From Helicobacter suis (lineage in GTDB: Bacteria > Campylobacterota > Campylobacteria > Campylobacterales > Helicobacteraceae): a DNA stretch of 64,000 nt. Under the pieces are notes generated by a model that ran no database searches, was not told where the DNA came from, and saw nothing but the letters and a program-made list of their open reading frames with translations. A program made the position numbers and the translations under genes. Below are positions 7,491-19,358 of the stretch, in pieces. The first letter of the stretch is position 1; each line of letters starts with the position of its first letter. Location of the stretch: positions 1 through 64,000 of the forward strand of contig NZ_CABIKE010000007.1 of NCBI RefSeq assembly GCF_902196135.1, given 5' to 3'.

Positions 7491-8363
7491 TCACAAGTAC
7501 CGCAATAAACGCTTGAAAAACCCAATAAAATTATCCTTAGGGGTTTCTAGTACGCCTTGTTCTATTTTCATCGTTAAAATCTTAACAATTTGATTCATAG
7601 AAAAGGAAAATGCGTTAAAGGGTTCGCTTTTACAGAGTAGTTTACGATCTTTAATGGATCGTTTAACGGCGTTGTTATTTTGGATATACCCCAAATAGTT
7701 TAAAGTCATGTTAGGGATATTCTCCTTAGCCACCCTTTGGATACCGCCAAAAATTTGTAAACCCTTCTCAGCTGAATCGACCATATTAACCAGTACAAAG
7801 GCATCATCTTTAGTTTTAGAATTAACTTTAATCGTGGTATAGGCATCTGTAATGGCTGCTGGATCAGAAGTAGTGATCACCACCACACAATCACTAGCCC
7901 GTAAAAATGCCTGAGTAAACTCCCCAATGCCAGCCCCTGTATCAATGATCATATAATCTAAATCATCTAATAGATTTTCCTCATCTACAAAACTATCTAA
8001 AATATCCTGACTGACATATTTAAAGATTTCCTCCCCACTATCTCCGGGCACTAAATAAAACCCCTCTTCAATGGGATAAACTACTTCGCTAAAATGCGCC
8101 TCACCGCGCAAGGCGTGTAAAATATTTTTGGTGGTTTTAATGCCAAAAATAATATCCAAATTGGCTAGGCCAATATCGGCATCTAAAACCCCTACCTTAT
8201 AACCGGCTTTAAATAAGCTGTAGGCTAAATTAGCGCTAATTGTGGACTTACCCACCCCCCCCTTGCCACTAGTGATGGCTACAAATTTAGTCTTGCCTCG
8301 TTTGTTAAAAATACTTTGCGGTTCCATGATGTGTTCTAGACCACTTGCTTGATTTTGTTTCAT
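7491..8363 (-). CDS. flhG: flagellar number regulator FlhG (MinD-like ATPase)
   Basis: ParA/MinD-family ATPase that works with FlhF to control flagellar number and placement in polar flagellates. The N-terminal deviant Walker A (SGKGGVGKSTISANLAYSL) and DADIGLANLDI and IIDTGAG motifs are visible; the C-terminal basic stretch FFKRLLRYL is a likely membrane-targeting helix. 290 aa matches the family. The start overlaps the flhF stop (ATGA), with AGGGTG upstream. Confidence 0.93.
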   Translation of the reverse strand: MKQNQASGLEHIMEPQSIFNKRGKTKFVAITSGKGGVGKSTISANLAYSLFKAGYKVGVLDADIGLANLDIIFGIKTTKNILHALRGEAHFSEVVYPIEEGFYLVPGDSGEEIFKYVSQDILDSFVDEENLLDDLDYMIIDTGAGIGEFTQAFLRASDCVVVITTSDPAAITDAYTTIKVNSKTKDDAFVLVNMVDSAEKGLQIFGGIQRVAKENIPNMTLNYLGYIQNNNAVKRSIKDRKLLCKSEPFNAFSFSMNQIVKILTMKIEQGVLETPKDNFIGFFKRLLRYL

Positions 8364-9691
8364 GCTTTCACCCTACCCGGATGGATAAATCCATCTAGCA
8401 TGCAATCTACCAAATAATCGTTACTAGCTACGAGTAAATCCATCGGCACTTCTTGCCCAATGGAAAGATAGCTAATGGGTTTTTTACTTTCATAAACCAA
8501 AGAGAATAAATTCCCAAACCCACGACTTTCATCTAATTTAGTAAAGATCAAACTATCAATTTCTAATGGACTAAAAGCCTGATAAATATCCTTCAAATCC
8601 TCATACTTCGTTGTTAAAGACAAAACTAAAGTCGTGTCAATTTTATACCCATTTTCTGTAAATTTCTTTAAATTCTCAATCTTTTTGCTGTCATGTTGGG
8701 AATGCCCGGTGGTGTCAATAAGCACCACATCGCAGTACTCTAAAGCCTGCATTTCTCTATCAAAATCTTGGGTATCCATAACCGTTTCAATGCTAATTTT
8801 CATCTTTTTAGCATACCACACGAGTTGTTCAACCGCTCCAATGCGATAAGTATCCAAAGTCAAAATCCCCACCTTGTATTTTTTATCTAGCATTTTAGAA
8901 TACCGCGCGGCTAGCTTGGCTAAAGTGGTGGTTTTGCCCACCCCAGTAGGCCCTACTAACATCAAAATCTTTTTGTAATTTAGATCTAAACCCTCATGGC
9001 GGCAATAAATCATCTTGCGCAAAACCTCCCTAAAGTAGCGCTTCACCGTAACAGAGTTTTCCCGCATTTTAACCGGCATAAGCTCTAAACTAAGGCGCAT
9101 GATCTCATCTAAATGCACTTTAGCCATGCCACTTACCTTAGCCAAGCGGTAGATTTCAGCAAACTCATGGGGAATGATAAAATTTTGTTCTTTTTCCTCA
9201 CTCCAAACCATGTTTTGGATGAGTTTTAAATTATCATTGATTTTATTAAGTTCGCCCTTGATAGAGTGTAACGCCTCATCTTGCTTTTTAGGGTCTTCTT
9301 CTAAACGCTTTTTAGCATCTAATAAACTCGCTTGTGCGATTTTTGCTAACCCTTCAGAAGCATTTAGAGTATCTTGTTTCTCTTGGGAGTTTTCTTTTTC
9401 TACTCCGGCTAATTTGCGCATCTCTTTAATGGTCTCTGAAAGTTCGACTGCAACGCTATCTTGTGGATCTTCTTTAGTGGGCTGGCGGATATTTTCTAAT
9501 CTTTGTTGTACATTGTTATTTTTAGGCGCGTCTTGATCGACTGCGACCACTACCTCATAGAGCCCGGGCTGGGTTAGAGTTTTTTTGCGAATTTCTTTGG
9601 CCTTTACCACTAAGGCATTATGGCCATGTTCACTCTGGGCAAGTTTAAGCGCCTCTGCTGTGGTTTCTCCGCTATAGGTATAGAGTTTCAT
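8360..9691 (-). CDS. flhF: flagellar GTPase FlhF
   Basis: SRP-type GTPase that positions polar flagella and is needed for flagellar gene expression in Helicobacter. The first 60 residues match the family ([19 protein letters not shown]); a variable charged linker follows, then the NG domain with GPTGVGKTTTLAKLAARY (G1), TLDTYRIGAVEQL (G2), DTTGHS (G3) and TKLDES. The frame extends to ATG 9703, but ATG 9691 has GGAAAGAG upstream and begins the conserved N-terminus (443 aa). It overlaps folK by 4 nt. Confidence 0.94.
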   Translation of the reverse strand: MKLYTYSGETTAEALKLAQSEHGHNALVVKAKEIRKKTLTQPGLYEVVVAVDQDAPKNNNVQQRLENIRQPTKEDPQDSVAVELSETIKEMRKLAGVEKENSQEKQDTLNASEGLAKIAQASLLDAKKRLEEDPKKQDEALHSIKGELNKINDNLKLIQNMVWSEEKEQNFIIPHEFAEIYRLAKVSGMAKVHLDEIMRLSLELMPVKMRENSVTVKRYFREVLRKMIYCRHEGLDLNYKKILMLVGPTGVGKTTTLAKLAARYSKMLDKKYKVGILTLDTYRIGAVEQLVWYAKKMKISIETVMDTQDFDREMQALEYCDVVLIDTTGHSQHDSKKIENLKKFTENGYKIDTTLVLSLTTKYEDLKDIYQAFSPLEIDSLIFTKLDESRGFGNLFSLVYESKKPISYLSIGQEVPMDLLVASNDYLVDCMLDGFIHPGRVKA

Positions 9692-10200
9692 ATCTCTTTC
9701 CATGCTAGGCGTTGTAAAATTAAAGGAATGAGTACCGATTCTCTATGCGCCCATTCTGGATGGGGGAGAGTAAGATAGGGTTGTTTATAGATCAAATCAT
9801 TATAAAAAATAAGATCAATATCTAGGGTTCTGGGCGCATTTTTAAAAGCTCTTTGGCGTAATCTGCCCCAACGGCGTTCTAAATAAAAGATAAGCCCAAA
9901 GAGTTGGCTAACCCCCCATTTAGTTCTAAAAGAGAGGGTTGCGTTATAAAAATCTTGCTGGTTTATATAGCCAAAGGGCGGATTAAGATACAGCGGGGAG
10001 GAGTGCAAACAAGAAAAAGCCTTATGTCTAGCAAAATAACGCCATAGCGATTCAAAAATTTTTAGGGAGTTGCCCATATTGCTCCCAAGTCCTAGCACCA
10101 CGATGTTTTTTAAGCGTTCTGTGCGTTGGCATTTTCTGGGAAAAAAAGCAGAGTACACCACGGTGCGCATCGCTCCATTAAAGAATGACAGCCCTTGCAT
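9688..10200 (-). CDS. folK: 6-hydroxymethyl-7,8-dihydropterin pyrophosphokinase
   Basis: Transfers pyrophosphate from ATP to hydroxymethyl-dihydropterin in folate synthesis. Signature motifs: GLGSNMG near residue 37, LYLNPPFGY, and [13 protein letters not shown] near residue 126 with the two metal-binding Asps. Length 170 aa is close to the usual 160. The ATG at 10200 overlaps pepQ by 23 nt; a second ATG ten codons in (after GGAG) is a possible start. The first 30 residues are not conserved-looking, so the true protein may be shorter. Confidence 0.9.
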   Translation of the reverse strand: MQGLSFFNGAMRTVVYSAFFPRKCQRTERLKNIVVLGLGSNMGNSLKIFESLWRYFARHKAFSCLHSSPLYLNPPFGYINQQDFYNATLSFRTKWGVSQLFGLIFYLERRWGRLRQRAFKNAPRTLDIDLIFYNDLIYKQPYLTLPHPEWAHRESVLIPLILQRLAWKEI

Positions 10201-11197
10201 GCTGCATCACCACTAGATCCTCAATCCGCACGCCGTACTGGCCGGGGATATAAATACCCGGCTCAATAGAAAAAACCATGCCTTCCTCAATAATGGTCTC
10301 ACTCCTAGCGGAGATAAAAGGTAATTCATGGATATCTAAACCAATGCCATGCCCTGTGCTATGAGAAAAGAATTTCCCATAACCTGCCTTTTCAATCACA
10401 CCCCTAGCTATTGCATCAATTTCTTTACCTGTCATGCCCACTCTTGCGCGCTCAATGGTGCTTTCTTGTGCTTTGCGTACAGTGTCATAAATCTTTTGTA
10501 ATTCCTTGTCTTTAAAAGACTGCTCTTTATGAAAACCAAAATCATGGGCAAAAAAAGCGCTACGGGTGCGATCAGAACAGTAGCGCTTATATTTAATCCC
10601 CATGTCTACTAAGAGCAAATCTCCATGCCCTAATGAATCTAAACTAGGCAATGCATGGGGTTTGGCTGCATTGGAATTAATCGCAACAATGGGCTCAAAA
10701 CTTAGATCAAATTCCCCTACACGGGTTAAAAACTCCTTGACTTTGAATTGCAAAAAGCGTTCTGTACATTCTGTTTTGTCTTGTAAATAATGCGCAAAGT
10801 GATCAAAGGCCTCTTTGTTGAGTTCTTGGGAGCGTTTGATAAGGGCAATTTCATCTGGGTTTTTGATCATGCGTTGTTTTCTATGAAAATCTGGCTCAGC
10901 GATGAGTTTAGTAGCGCTCAAATTAGCCTCTAGGCGTTTATAAACCTGCAAGCTAATTTGGTTTGAATCAAAATATAATTCTTTGATCCCCTTAGATAAA
11001 TTAAGCATTTCACCCCATAGATCCGTAGCTTCTACCACCTCAGCGTTGCAGATATTTTGGCGTGCCTCCAAAGTGTAGCGCGCATCAGTGATAAAAAACG
11101 CCTGATCTTGCAATTGCAAAAAGATCGCATGATCACAACTATAACCGCAGGCAAAGTATTGGGCATTTTCATCGGTGGTGAAATGCGCCAAAATCAC
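10178..11197 (-). CDS. pepQ: M24-family Xaa-Pro aminopeptidase/dipeptidase
   Basis: Pita-bread metallopeptidase cleaving peptides next to proline. Metal ligands visible in order: [15 protein letters not shown] (two Asp), [13 protein letters not shown] (His), EPGIYIPG and the final GVRIED (Glu). The N-terminal creatinase-like domain occupies about the first 125 residues. 339 aa fits the short prolidase class. Starts with GTG at 11197 whose bases overlap the aroQ stop, so aroQ and pepQ are coupled. Confidence 0.88.
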   Translation of the reverse strand: MILAHFTTDENAQYFACGYSCDHAIFLQLQDQAFFITDARYTLEARQNICNAEVVEATDLWGEMLNLSKGIKELYFDSNQISLQVYKRLEANLSATKLIAEPDFHRKQRMIKNPDEIALIKRSQELNKEAFDHFAHYLQDKTECTERFLQFKVKEFLTRVGEFDLSFEPIVAINSNAAKPHALPSLDSLGHGDLLLVDMGIKYKRYCSDRTRSAFFAHDFGFHKEQSFKDKELQKIYDTVRKAQESTIERARVGMTGKEIDAIARGVIEKAGYGKFFSHSTGHGIGLDIHELPFISARSETIIEEGMVFSIEPGIYIPGQYGVRIEDLVVMQHARAVIL

Positions 11198-11685
11198 CCC
11201 TTAGCTTCAATAGATTGTTGGTTAGCCTGACTCTCTTTAATTGCTTTAATTTCAGCAAAAATTTGCATCATCGCAATCATAGCCACATGGTAGCCAAAAG
11301 CCCCAAAACCAGTAACAACCCCCGCACTCACCGCACCGGTATAGGTATTTTTACGGAAATCCTCGCGTGCAAAAATATTAGTAAGATGTACCTCAACAAC
11401 GGGCATATCAGCTAGCATAATCGCATCCGCAATAGCAATAGAAGTGTGGGAGAATGCCCCGGGATTGATAATAATCCCATCGCAATCACTCCCCACACAT
11501 TCTTGGATTTTATCAATGATCTCGCCCTCAAAATTGCTTTGGAAAAACTCCAATTCCAGTTCATTTTGTTTGGCAAAGTCCTCCATTTTTTCATGGATTT
11601 GCTCCAAAGTTACAGGCCCATAAAGTCTAGGGTCTCTATGGCCTAGCATATTTAAATTAGGGCCTTGGATCACTAAGATTTTCAT
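11194..11685 (-). CDS. aroQ: 3-dehydroquinate dehydratase, type II
   Basis: Dehydrates 3-dehydroquinate to 3-dehydroshikimate in the shikimate pathway. Type II signatures: [18 protein letters not shown] at the N-terminus with the catalytic Tyr, [30 protein letters not shown], and a C-terminal [10 protein letters not shown]. 163 aa is normal. The ATG has AAAGGAG upstream, and it heads the operon that reads on through pepQ, folK and the flagellar genes. Confidence 0.95.
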   Translation of the reverse strand: MKILVIQGPNLNMLGHRDPRLYGPVTLEQIHEKMEDFAKQNELELEFFQSNFEGEIIDKIQECVGSDCDGIIINPGAFSHTSIAIADAIMLADMPVVEVHLTNIFAREDFRKNTYTGAVSAGVVTGFGAFGYHVAMIAMMQIFAEIKAIKESQANQQSIEAKG

Positions 11686-11709
11686 ACTAACTCCTTTAAA
11701 AATAAGGCT

Positions 11710-11718
11710 TTGATTATA
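11710..11718 (-). promoter_or_regulatory. extended -10 promoter for aroQ operon
   Basis: On the minus strand TATAAT (plus-strand 11713-11718) has the extended-10 form ATGC-TATAAT, starting about 28 nt before the aroQ ATG. Helicobacter housekeeping promoters rely mainly on the -10 box. Only the motif is seen; the use is inferred. Confidence 0.5.
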
Positions 11719-11742
11719 GCATAAAACCCATGCCTACAAGTT

Positions 11743-13383
11743 TTAAAGCGTAAAATTGCCTACGATTTTTTGTAAGTTTGTAGCTGTGATTTCTAAGGCA
11801 CTAATCTCTTGAGCATTACTTGCCATAGAAGAAGAAACCTCTGAAGCCATGCTAGCAATCTCTTGGATTTTTGTAGCCATTTGTTTGATTTGATCGTGCT
11901 GTTGTTTGGAGTATGATACGACATTTTTAACATTGCCTAAAGAATTGGTGGCTTTATCATAGATAGTTTGTAAGGCTAAGACCGCACCATCTACATATTC
12001 TTGGCTTTTTTTGATTGTATTAACCATGTTTTCCATACTCATTGTTGACTTTTTAGTTTCCTCTTGGATCAACTGGATAATGTGGTTAATCTCTTGGGTG
12101 GCCTGACCTGTGTGCTCGGCTAGTTTGCGGATTTCATCAGCCACCACTGCAAAGCCCCGCCCGTGTTCGCCCGCTCTAGCTGCTTCAATGGCCGCATTAA
12201 GCGCCAATAAATTAGTTTGATCGGCAATCCCTTGAATGAGTTCAGCACTATTCCCAATCGTTTTAGCATGCTCATTAAGCGATTGGATTTGATTAGCCGA
12301 TAAAGCCGCTCCTTCTCTAATACCCTCCATACCAGAGGCCATATCCTCAATAGACTTTTTACCCTTTTCACTCAAATCCACGCTTTGTAAAGAATTAGTC
12401 TCTGTTTGCCCTACAATGCTTTGTATTTCCTGAATACTTTTTTGCACTTCCTGCATGGAGATCATGAGTTCTGAGGCCATATTTTCCTGTTTGGTTGTTT
12501 TTTCTTTAGAAACACCGGAGAGATTAGAGACAGAAAGGGATTTTTGAGAAATTTCATCTGAGGATTGGCTAATTTGTTTGATCATATGCGTAATAGAGGT
12601 TTGCATCTCTTGAATGCTATCTAAAGCGCTACCTTTAAATAGAGTAGTAATGGGTTTTGAAAGATCACCCTTTGCAATGGTGGCTATCACTTCTTTAATC
12701 TGCACAGGTTCAGCCCCTAAGGAAGCCTTGATATGGCGGGTGATGAAAAAAGCAATTGTCATGCCAATAATAATCATGACTAAGGTCATAGCTAGCATGA
12801 GAAAACTAAAATGATTGGTGATTGCAACGGCTTTTGGGGTGAGTTCTTGGTTGACATGTTCTTCATAATCAATAAATGCATTGACAGCTGCTAACCACTT
12901 GGTAAAATCGTGGGCTAGGTGATCTTGTAAAACTTGGGTGGCGCCCTTTTCATTGTTTTGGCGTTTAAAAGCGATGATTTGTTGCATTTGGGGCAAAATC
13001 ACCGTTTCGATCTTATCAACATCTTTAGCAAGCTGTTGTTCGTGTTCACTCACATGGCTACTCAAACGAGCAAGCATTTCCTCTAAACTGGTTTTATTGT
13101 GTTGGTAAACTTGATTAAGTTTGTTAATTAATTGGATTTGTTGGTTAAGATGATCGCTATCTTGGGCTAAAATCACATCACGGATTGCGATAGCTCGATC
13201 GTGCACACTACCACGCATATTAATAGCGTAGCGTTGTTTTACGGCGTTATAATCGGTTAATTCTGTAAGAATACTACGGACAATACCTATTCTAACCACG
13301 CCCACAGAAGCAAGCACAACCATTAAAAGCATGGTAGCAGCAAACCCCCCAAAAAGCTTTTGAGAGATACTAAGTTTATCCAT
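11743..13383 (-). CDS. methyl-accepting chemotaxis protein, 4-helix-bundle sensor
   Basis: Transmembrane chemoreceptor that controls CheA. TM1 about 10-30, a periplasmic all-helical sensor (about 35-190) of four-helix-bundle type ([25 protein letters not shown]), TM2 about 192-215, HAMP, then the cytoplasmic coiled coil with the invariant hairpin tip [20 protein letters not shown]. The sensor [13 protein letters not shown] pattern is typical of receptors that sense amino acids or small organic acids directly. 546 aa. ATG 13383 has GAGGAGGG 11 nt upstream. Unlike the receptors at 25261 and 27625 it has no Cache fold; the ligand is unknown. Confidence 0.9.
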   Translation of the reverse strand: MDKLSISQKLFGGFAATMLLMVVLASVGVVRIGIVRSILTELTDYNAVKQRYAINMRGSVHDRAIAIRDVILAQDSDHLNQQIQLINKLNQVYQHNKTSLEEMLARLSSHVSEHEQQLAKDVDKIETVILPQMQQIIAFKRQNNEKGATQVLQDHLAHDFTKWLAAVNAFIDYEEHVNQELTPKAVAITNHFSFLMLAMTLVMIIIGMTIAFFITRHIKASLGAEPVQIKEVIATIAKGDLSKPITTLFKGSALDSIQEMQTSITHMIKQISQSSDEISQKSLSVSNLSGVSKEKTTKQENMASELMISMQEVQKSIQEIQSIVGQTETNSLQSVDLSEKGKKSIEDMASGMEGIREGAALSANQIQSLNEHAKTIGNSAELIQGIADQTNLLALNAAIEAARAGEHGRGFAVVADEIRKLAEHTGQATQEINHIIQLIQEETKKSTMSMENMVNTIKKSQEYVDGAVLALQTIYDKATNSLGNVKNVVSYSKQQHDQIKQMATKIQEIASMASEVSSSMASNAQEISALEITATNLQKIVGNFTL

Positions 13384-13477
13384 CAGTGTGTCGCCCTCCT
13401 CTTAAAATACCGATTCTATCGCCAATGTCCATCCAAGATGAGAGCAAGAAAGCTAAACGCCTTAAAAACACAAAACC

Positions 13478-14269
13478 CTATTTTTTAATTTGCTCAATGG
13501 CATTTCTATACCGGTTGATATTTTTATCTGTGAGTTCATCTACTAAGCGTTTCATGACAATTCTATACACTCTGTTAAGAATCCTACGGATCGCATCATC
13601 ATTATTTTTATCCCGTACAAATTCAGATACAGCATTTGGTCCGGCAAATCCTCCCGAATTAGTGGGTTTATAAGTATAGATATGTGAGACAGCCTGCGCA
13701 CCACCTATTTGTGCCCCAAAATTATGGATAACCCGTCCTGTTTCTGGTTCAAAGAATTTAAACCACACCGCACCTGAGCTTTGATCCACCATTGTATCTG
13801 TATCTTTTTTCTCAGGATTATCCACATCCATTTTAACATCCTCTAATATCCCTATCCAGCCTCCTACATCTGCAACAGACCACATTTTATGTTTTAAATC
13901 GGGTGTAAGTGCCTCTCTATTAGGCAAACGCACCACCTGATACCCTCTTTTTTGGAAAATTTCTTGGATTTGGCTAGCTAGGGCATCTTCAAACCGGTTA
14001 ATGTAGGGCTTAAGATTATCGCTTACTTGTATATGGGGGAATAAGATGCCTACTGTGTGGTGTGTTAAAGGCTCTTGTACAATTCCAATAGGGTAGGAAA
14101 AATCTAATAAAGTGCTACCCGTAGTTTTTGGATTTGCCGCCTTATTTTGATTCTGGCTTTTATTCTGGTTTTTAGCAGGGCTATTAGAATTAGCCGTATC
14201 CATCGCACAACCCGAAAAAAGTGCCCCTACTAAACCTGCCAACAAAATCTTTTGGTGTACCCGTTGCAT
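13478..14269 (-). CDS. HpaA-family lipoprotein
   Basis: Signal peptide with lipobox LFSGC (Cys about residue 21), then a low-complexity N/K/Q spacer to about 50. The body resembles H. pylori HpaA and its paralogs: SDNLKPYINRFEDALASQIQEIFQKRGYQVV, a central sheet region, and a C-terminal NDDAIRRILNRVYRIVMKRLVDELT...NINRYRNAIEQIK helix. HpaA is a surface and flagellar-sheath lipoprotein needed for colonisation. 263 aa. GGAGG precedes the ATG. Family call is from remembered pattern similarity, moderate certainty. Positions 13384-13477 hold nothing recognisable. Confidence 0.7.
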   Translation of the reverse strand: MQRVHQKILLAGLVGALFSGCAMDTANSNSPAKNQNKSQNQNKAANPKTTGSTLLDFSYPIGIVQEPLTHHTVGILFPHIQVSDNLKPYINRFEDALASQIQEIFQKRGYQVVRLPNREALTPDLKHKMWSVADVGGWIGILEDVKMDVDNPEKKDTDTMVDQSSGAVWFKFFEPETGRVIHNFGAQIGGAQAVSHIYTYKPTNSGGFAGPNAVSEFVRDKNNDDAIRRILNRVYRIVMKRLVDELTDKNINRYRNAIEQIKK

Positions 14270-14344
14270 AAATCCTCCAAAAATAATAGATGTAAAAAAC
14301 CCATATTGTACAACACAAAAGGTAAAAATACTCTTTTCTACCCC

Positions 14345-15325
14345 TTAAATAGGCAAAACGCGGATATGCTCATCTAGCTGATCTTGCAAAACCCCTTCAA
14401 TGGCAAAAAGCGTACCACTTGCCGCACTCGCACACCCATCGCAAGCCCCCATGTAGCGGATATAAACATCTACAAATCCCCCGCCCTCTTTGATGTCTAA
14501 AATCTCTAAATTACCCCCGTCCATCATAAGCATTGGGCGGACATGGGCGTCAATGGTTTTATCAATGGCTTTAACTTTTTGCACCATAGTCATTTCTTGG
14601 AAAGCTAAATCGCCTTCTAAAGATTTTTGTGCCACCTCTTTGCGTTTTTCTGCCTCCATTTCTGCGCGTACATCTCTTAAAATATCTACCAAATAATATT
14701 CTCGCTTTTCATGCCCCCCGGGTTGTACACAACTTTTACAAAATCCCCCGGCCTTAGTGTAGTTAGTAATCTCCTCTACACTTTTTAAATCATTGAGGCG
14801 AATCACCTCTTTAATCGTGCCCAAACTCACCCGCGCACATTCACACACAATGATTTCATCCTCAAAATCCTCCGGATTTTTGCCTAAATATTGCCCGGCT
14901 GCTTGTTTGATCACATCATAAGCCATCACTGAACAGTGCATTTTTTGCCCCGGCACAGCAGGGACATCGGGGTGATCTCTAAGCCCTTTTTCTACATCTA
15001 AATTAGTGATCTTAACCGCGTCTTGTACTCTTTTGCCTAAGCAAAGTTCAACCATCATATCCGAACTAGCAATAGCTGTACCACACCCAAAGCTTTTAAA
15101 TTTGGCATCAATAATGGTATCTGTCTTAGGATCAATTAGCCAATAAAGCCTTACCGCATCTCCACAAGACTCAGCCCCATAGTCTGCCACAATGAGTTTA
15201 GCCCCTCTGGCTTTTGCGTCTTCTTCTGTGAGTACCCCTAAATGTGTGGGATTATCCATGCGGCGGCTCACCTCTTTAGAATAAGCATCCCATAAAGCCC
15301 CACCTAATAGATTGTTTTTTGCCAT
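14345..15325 (-). CDS. nifU: NifU iron-sulfur cluster scaffold
   Basis: Scaffold on which NifS-supplied sulfur is built into Fe-S clusters; with NifS it is the main Fe-S assembly system of Helicobacter. Three domains are visible: N-terminal IscU-like with SCGD, FGCGTA and HCSVMAY cysteines; a central [2Fe-2S] BFD-like domain (CECARVSLG...CKSCVQPG); and the C-terminal Nfu domain (MMDGGNLEIL...MGACDGCASA). 326 aa is full length. It lies 9 nt after nifS and has AAGGA before the ATG. Confidence 0.96.
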   Translation of the reverse strand: MAKNNLLGGALWDAYSKEVSRRMDNPTHLGVLTEEDAKARGAKLIVADYGAESCGDAVRLYWLIDPKTDTIIDAKFKSFGCGTAIASSDMMVELCLGKRVQDAVKITNLDVEKGLRDHPDVPAVPGQKMHCSVMAYDVIKQAAGQYLGKNPEDFEDEIIVCECARVSLGTIKEVIRLNDLKSVEEITNYTKAGGFCKSCVQPGGHEKREYYLVDILRDVRAEMEAEKRKEVAQKSLEGDLAFQEMTMVQKVKAIDKTIDAHVRPMLMMDGGNLEILDIKEGGGFVDVYIRYMGACDGCASAASGTLFAIEGVLQDQLDEHIRVLPI

Positions 15326-15334
15326 GTTAATCCT

Positions 15335-16558
<1,224 letters not shown>

Positions 16559-16582
16559 CTAAAGGGTATAATTCTCATGCTC

Positions 16583-16607
16583 AAAGGATAATACTAGGCT
16601 ATCCTTT
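16583..16607. terminator. hairpin between nifS and fliI
   Basis: AAAGGATA and TATCCTTT form a perfect 8-bp stem with a 9-nt loop. It lies between the fliI stop and the nifS start, both on the minus strand, so it would end fliI transcription; the T-rich tail (ATTTTT) is on the plus-strand side, so it is not a canonical terminator for fliI. It could instead be an operator upstream of nifS. Confidence 0.4.
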
Positions 16608-16650
16608 ATTTTTCCTAAATGTATGCAGTTTATGAGAATAACGATTAAAA

Positions 16651-17970
16651 TTATTGCATGATCTCTTGGAGTTCTTGGATGCTTTGGCTACTTGGCACAA
16701 TTTCTTCTTCCTCTTGGGCTAAAAAAGCATCCATTTTGGCTTTTTTATCCATCGCTTCGTCTAAATCTGAATCAAAACCTCGTTGATACGATCCAATGCG
16801 AATCAAAACTTCATTTTCTTTTAAAAGCGCGTAGAGTTTGCGGAATTTGCGGGCTGCTAGCATGTGATCGTGGCTACTTACCTCTTTACTCACCCTAGAG
16901 GCAGAGTGCAAAATATTAATGGGCGGATAAATCCCATGATCGGTAAGCTCACGGCTTAAAACAATATGCCCATCTAAAATACTTCTGGATTGATCAGCGA
17001 TTGGATCAGAAAGATCATCGCCCTCTACAAGCACCGTAAAAAAGGCGGTGATACTCCCTTTATTTTGCTCCTTGCCTGCTCTCTCCATTAACTGGGGTAA
17101 AAGCGTAAGAGCGGAGGGGGGATAACCCTTGCTGGTGGGCGGTTCGCCTAAAGCTAACCCGATTTCTCGTTGTGCCATAGCAAAGCGCGTTACAGAATCC
17201 ATCATAAAAAGTACGTCATGCCCTTGATTTTTAAAATACTCCGCTACACTCATTGCACAAAATGCCCCATATTTACGCATTAAAGGCGCATCATCACTGG
17301 TGGCTACTATTAGCACGGTGTTTTCTAAATTACCCTGTAAATTTTTATAGATAAACTCCGGGATTTCTCGCCCCCGCTCTCCAATAAGGGCAATGACTTT
17401 AATACTGGCGCTACAACCCCGCACCACCATGCCCATTAAAGTAGATTTACCCACCCCACTACCTGCAAAGATGCCTAATTTTTGCCCTTTGCCACAGGTA
17501 AGCAGGCCATCTATGCTTTTAACCCCCACGCTAAAGGGTTCATCAATGATAGCGCGATCTAAGGGTTTAATCGGGGCTAGCATTACAGGAGCAAAGCCAC
17601 TAGCGCGTACAAATCCTAGTTTATCTAAAGGATTGCCCAAAGGATCTAGCACGCGCCCTAAAAGCCCCTCGCCTACTGGAAAACTCAAGCCCTCTTTGAC
17701 AAACAGCACGCGATCGCCTACCCTACACCCCTCCACAAAGGAAAAAGGCGTAAAACCAAATTGGGCTTTTTCCACCACAACCACCATACCCAAACACTCC
17801 CCGCCGTCTGCGCGCTCTACTTGTACCATGTCCCCAAGAGAGGGTAAAAATCCGCTTACAAAGACCATATTAGGCAAGATTTTAACCACCACTCCATAGC
17901 GCGGAGAGAGATCGCGCTTGTGTTGTAATTGCGCCCTTAAAACTTCTAAAGACACCCTAAAAACACCCAC
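16651..17970 (-). CDS. fliI: flagellum-specific ATPase FliI
   Basis: Hexameric ATPase of the flagellar type III export apparatus. F1-beta-like fold with Walker A GIFAGSGVGKSTLMGM, GERGREIPEFI, Walker B VLFMMDSVTRFAMAQREIGLA and the T3SS signature TSKGYPPSALTLLPQLMERAG. 439 aa is normal. Start is GTG at 17970 close behind AAAGGAAA; a second GTG five codons on is possible. It stands alone between nifS and the divergent tig. Confidence 0.95.
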   Translation of the reverse strand: MGVFRVSLEVLRAQLQHKRDLSPRYGVVVKILPNMVFVSGFLPSLGDMVQVERADGGECLGMVVVVEKAQFGFTPFSFVEGCRVGDRVLFVKEGLSFPVGEGLLGRVLDPLGNPLDKLGFVRASGFAPVMLAPIKPLDRAIIDEPFSVGVKSIDGLLTCGKGQKLGIFAGSGVGKSTLMGMVVRGCSASIKVIALIGERGREIPEFIYKNLQGNLENTVLIVATSDDAPLMRKYGAFCAMSVAEYFKNQGHDVLFMMDSVTRFAMAQREIGLALGEPPTSKGYPPSALTLLPQLMERAGKEQNKGSITAFFTVLVEGDDLSDPIADQSRSILDGHIVLSRELTDHGIYPPINILHSASRVSKEVSSHDHMLAARKFRKLYALLKENEVLIRIGSYQRGFDSDLDEAMDKKAKMDAFLAQEEEEIVPSSQSIQELQEIMQ

Positions 17971-18020
17971 TTTCCTTTAATTTTGGATTAACCCACACTT
18001 AGGTAAAATAAGCGCCTAAT

Positions 18021-18026
18021 TATACT
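18021..18026 (+). promoter_or_regulatory. -10 box for tig operon
   Basis: TATACT in an AT-rich context 26 nt before the tig ATG, at a spacing that leaves a short leader. No clear -35, as is usual in Helicobacter. Likely serves tig-clpP-def-comM. Confidence 0.45.
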
Positions 18027-18051
18027 TTAAAAATGGATATAGGGAGTTTGT

Positions 18052-19356
18052 ATGGATTTAAAAACCAAAAGGCTAGATAGCGCCAATGCACGCGTGTATG
18101 CTAAGCCTTTAGTACAAGATTTTGAAAAAAAATCCCAAAGCATTGCCCAAAAGATCGCAAAAAACACCAAGCTAGACGGGTTTAGAAGAGGCAAAGTACC
18201 TTTAGACATCATCAAACAGCGCTATCAGGGGCATATTGAACAGGAGAGCCAAAAGGAAATATTAGATACGATTTTAAAAGAGGGGGCTAAGGCCCTTGAG
18301 ATCACCAATCAAGATATAATTGGTAACCCCTCTGTGAGCAAGTTTGATAAACAGGAAGGGTATTTTGATATTGAAATTGAGATTGGTCTTAGACCCCAAA
18401 TTGATCTAAGCGCTGTACTTGAATGTGTCCCTAGTTTTTCTTTAGATGCAATCCAAGAAAGCGCGGTTGAAGAGCGCCTAGAAATTTTAGCAAAGCAAAG
18501 GGCTAGCTTTTCAGACGCGCCGGCAGAAAAATCTGTAGCGCTAGGCGATGGGGTGATCTTTGATTTTGAAGGGTTATTAGATAACCAACCCTTTGAGGGC
18601 AACCGCGCGCAAAATTTTGCCCTTATTGTGGGTGAAAACCGCTTACTACCCAGTTTTGAAGAGCAACTAGTGGGCATGAAGGTGGGCGATGAAAAATACT
18701 TTTCTGTAACCTTTCCTAGCGATTATGCTAACACTAATCTAGCTGGAAAAGAAGTTTCTTTCCATGTCAAATTGCATAAAATCCAGCTTAGGAAAATCCC
18801 AGACATTGATGATGCGTTTATCAAGGCGGTTTTAAATCAAGAAAAAGAACCTACTTTAGACCTACTCAAACAGCGCATTAAAGATCAATTATTCTTAGAG
18901 GCAAAAACCAAACTCTATAACCAACAACTCAAGGAAACCTTGATTGATAAACTTGATGAGTCTCTTTCTTTTGATCTACCACAAACCATTGTAGAGCAAG
19001 AAATGGATTTAGCCTTGAATCAGGCTTTGCAGAGTATGTCTACTGAGCAGGTTAAAGAGTTACAAGAGGATTCTCAAAAATTGCAGGAAAAACGAGAAAG
19101 CTTTCGCCAACAGGCCAGACGCAGTGTTAAAGTAACTTTTATTGTAGATGCTCTAGCTAAACAAGAAAAGATTCAAGTTAGCGATAATGAAGTCTTCCAA
19201 ACTATCTATTATGAGGCCATGATGACTAATCAAAATCCCCAACAGGTTTTAGAGTTTTACCGAAAAAATAACATGCTCCCAGCAGTTAAAATGGCGATGA
19301 TTGAAGATCGCGTGTTAACCTTTTTATTAGATAAACAACTCCCTAAAGAAAGTTAG
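18052..19356 (+). CDS. tig: trigger factor
   Basis: Ribosome-associated chaperone and prolyl isomerase. The ribosome-binding signature is [16 protein letters not shown] near residue 43; the FKBP domain is near 150-240 ([29 protein letters not shown]); the remaining C-terminal half is helical. 434 aa is the usual length. GGGAG precedes the ATG, and clpP follows after 2 nt. Confidence 0.96.
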   Translation: MDLKTKRLDSANARVYAKPLVQDFEKKSQSIAQKIAKNTKLDGFRRGKVPLDIIKQRYQGHIEQESQKEILDTILKEGAKALEITNQDIIGNPSVSKFDKQEGYFDIEIEIGLRPQIDLSAVLECVPSFSLDAIQESAVEERLEILAKQRASFSDAPAEKSVALGDGVIFDFEGLLDNQPFEGNRAQNFALIVGENRLLPSFEEQLVGMKVGDEKYFSVTFPSDYANTNLAGKEVSFHVKLHKIQLRKIPDIDDAFIKAVLNQEKEPTLDLLKQRIKDQLFLEAKTKLYNQQLKETLIDKLDESLSFDLPQTIVEQEMDLALNQALQSMSTEQVKELQEDSQKLQEKRESFRQQARRSVKVTFIVDALAKQEKIQVSDNEVFQTIYYEAMMTNQNPQQVLEFYRKNNMLPAVKMAMIEDRVLTFLLDKQLPKES

Positions 19357-19358
19357 GC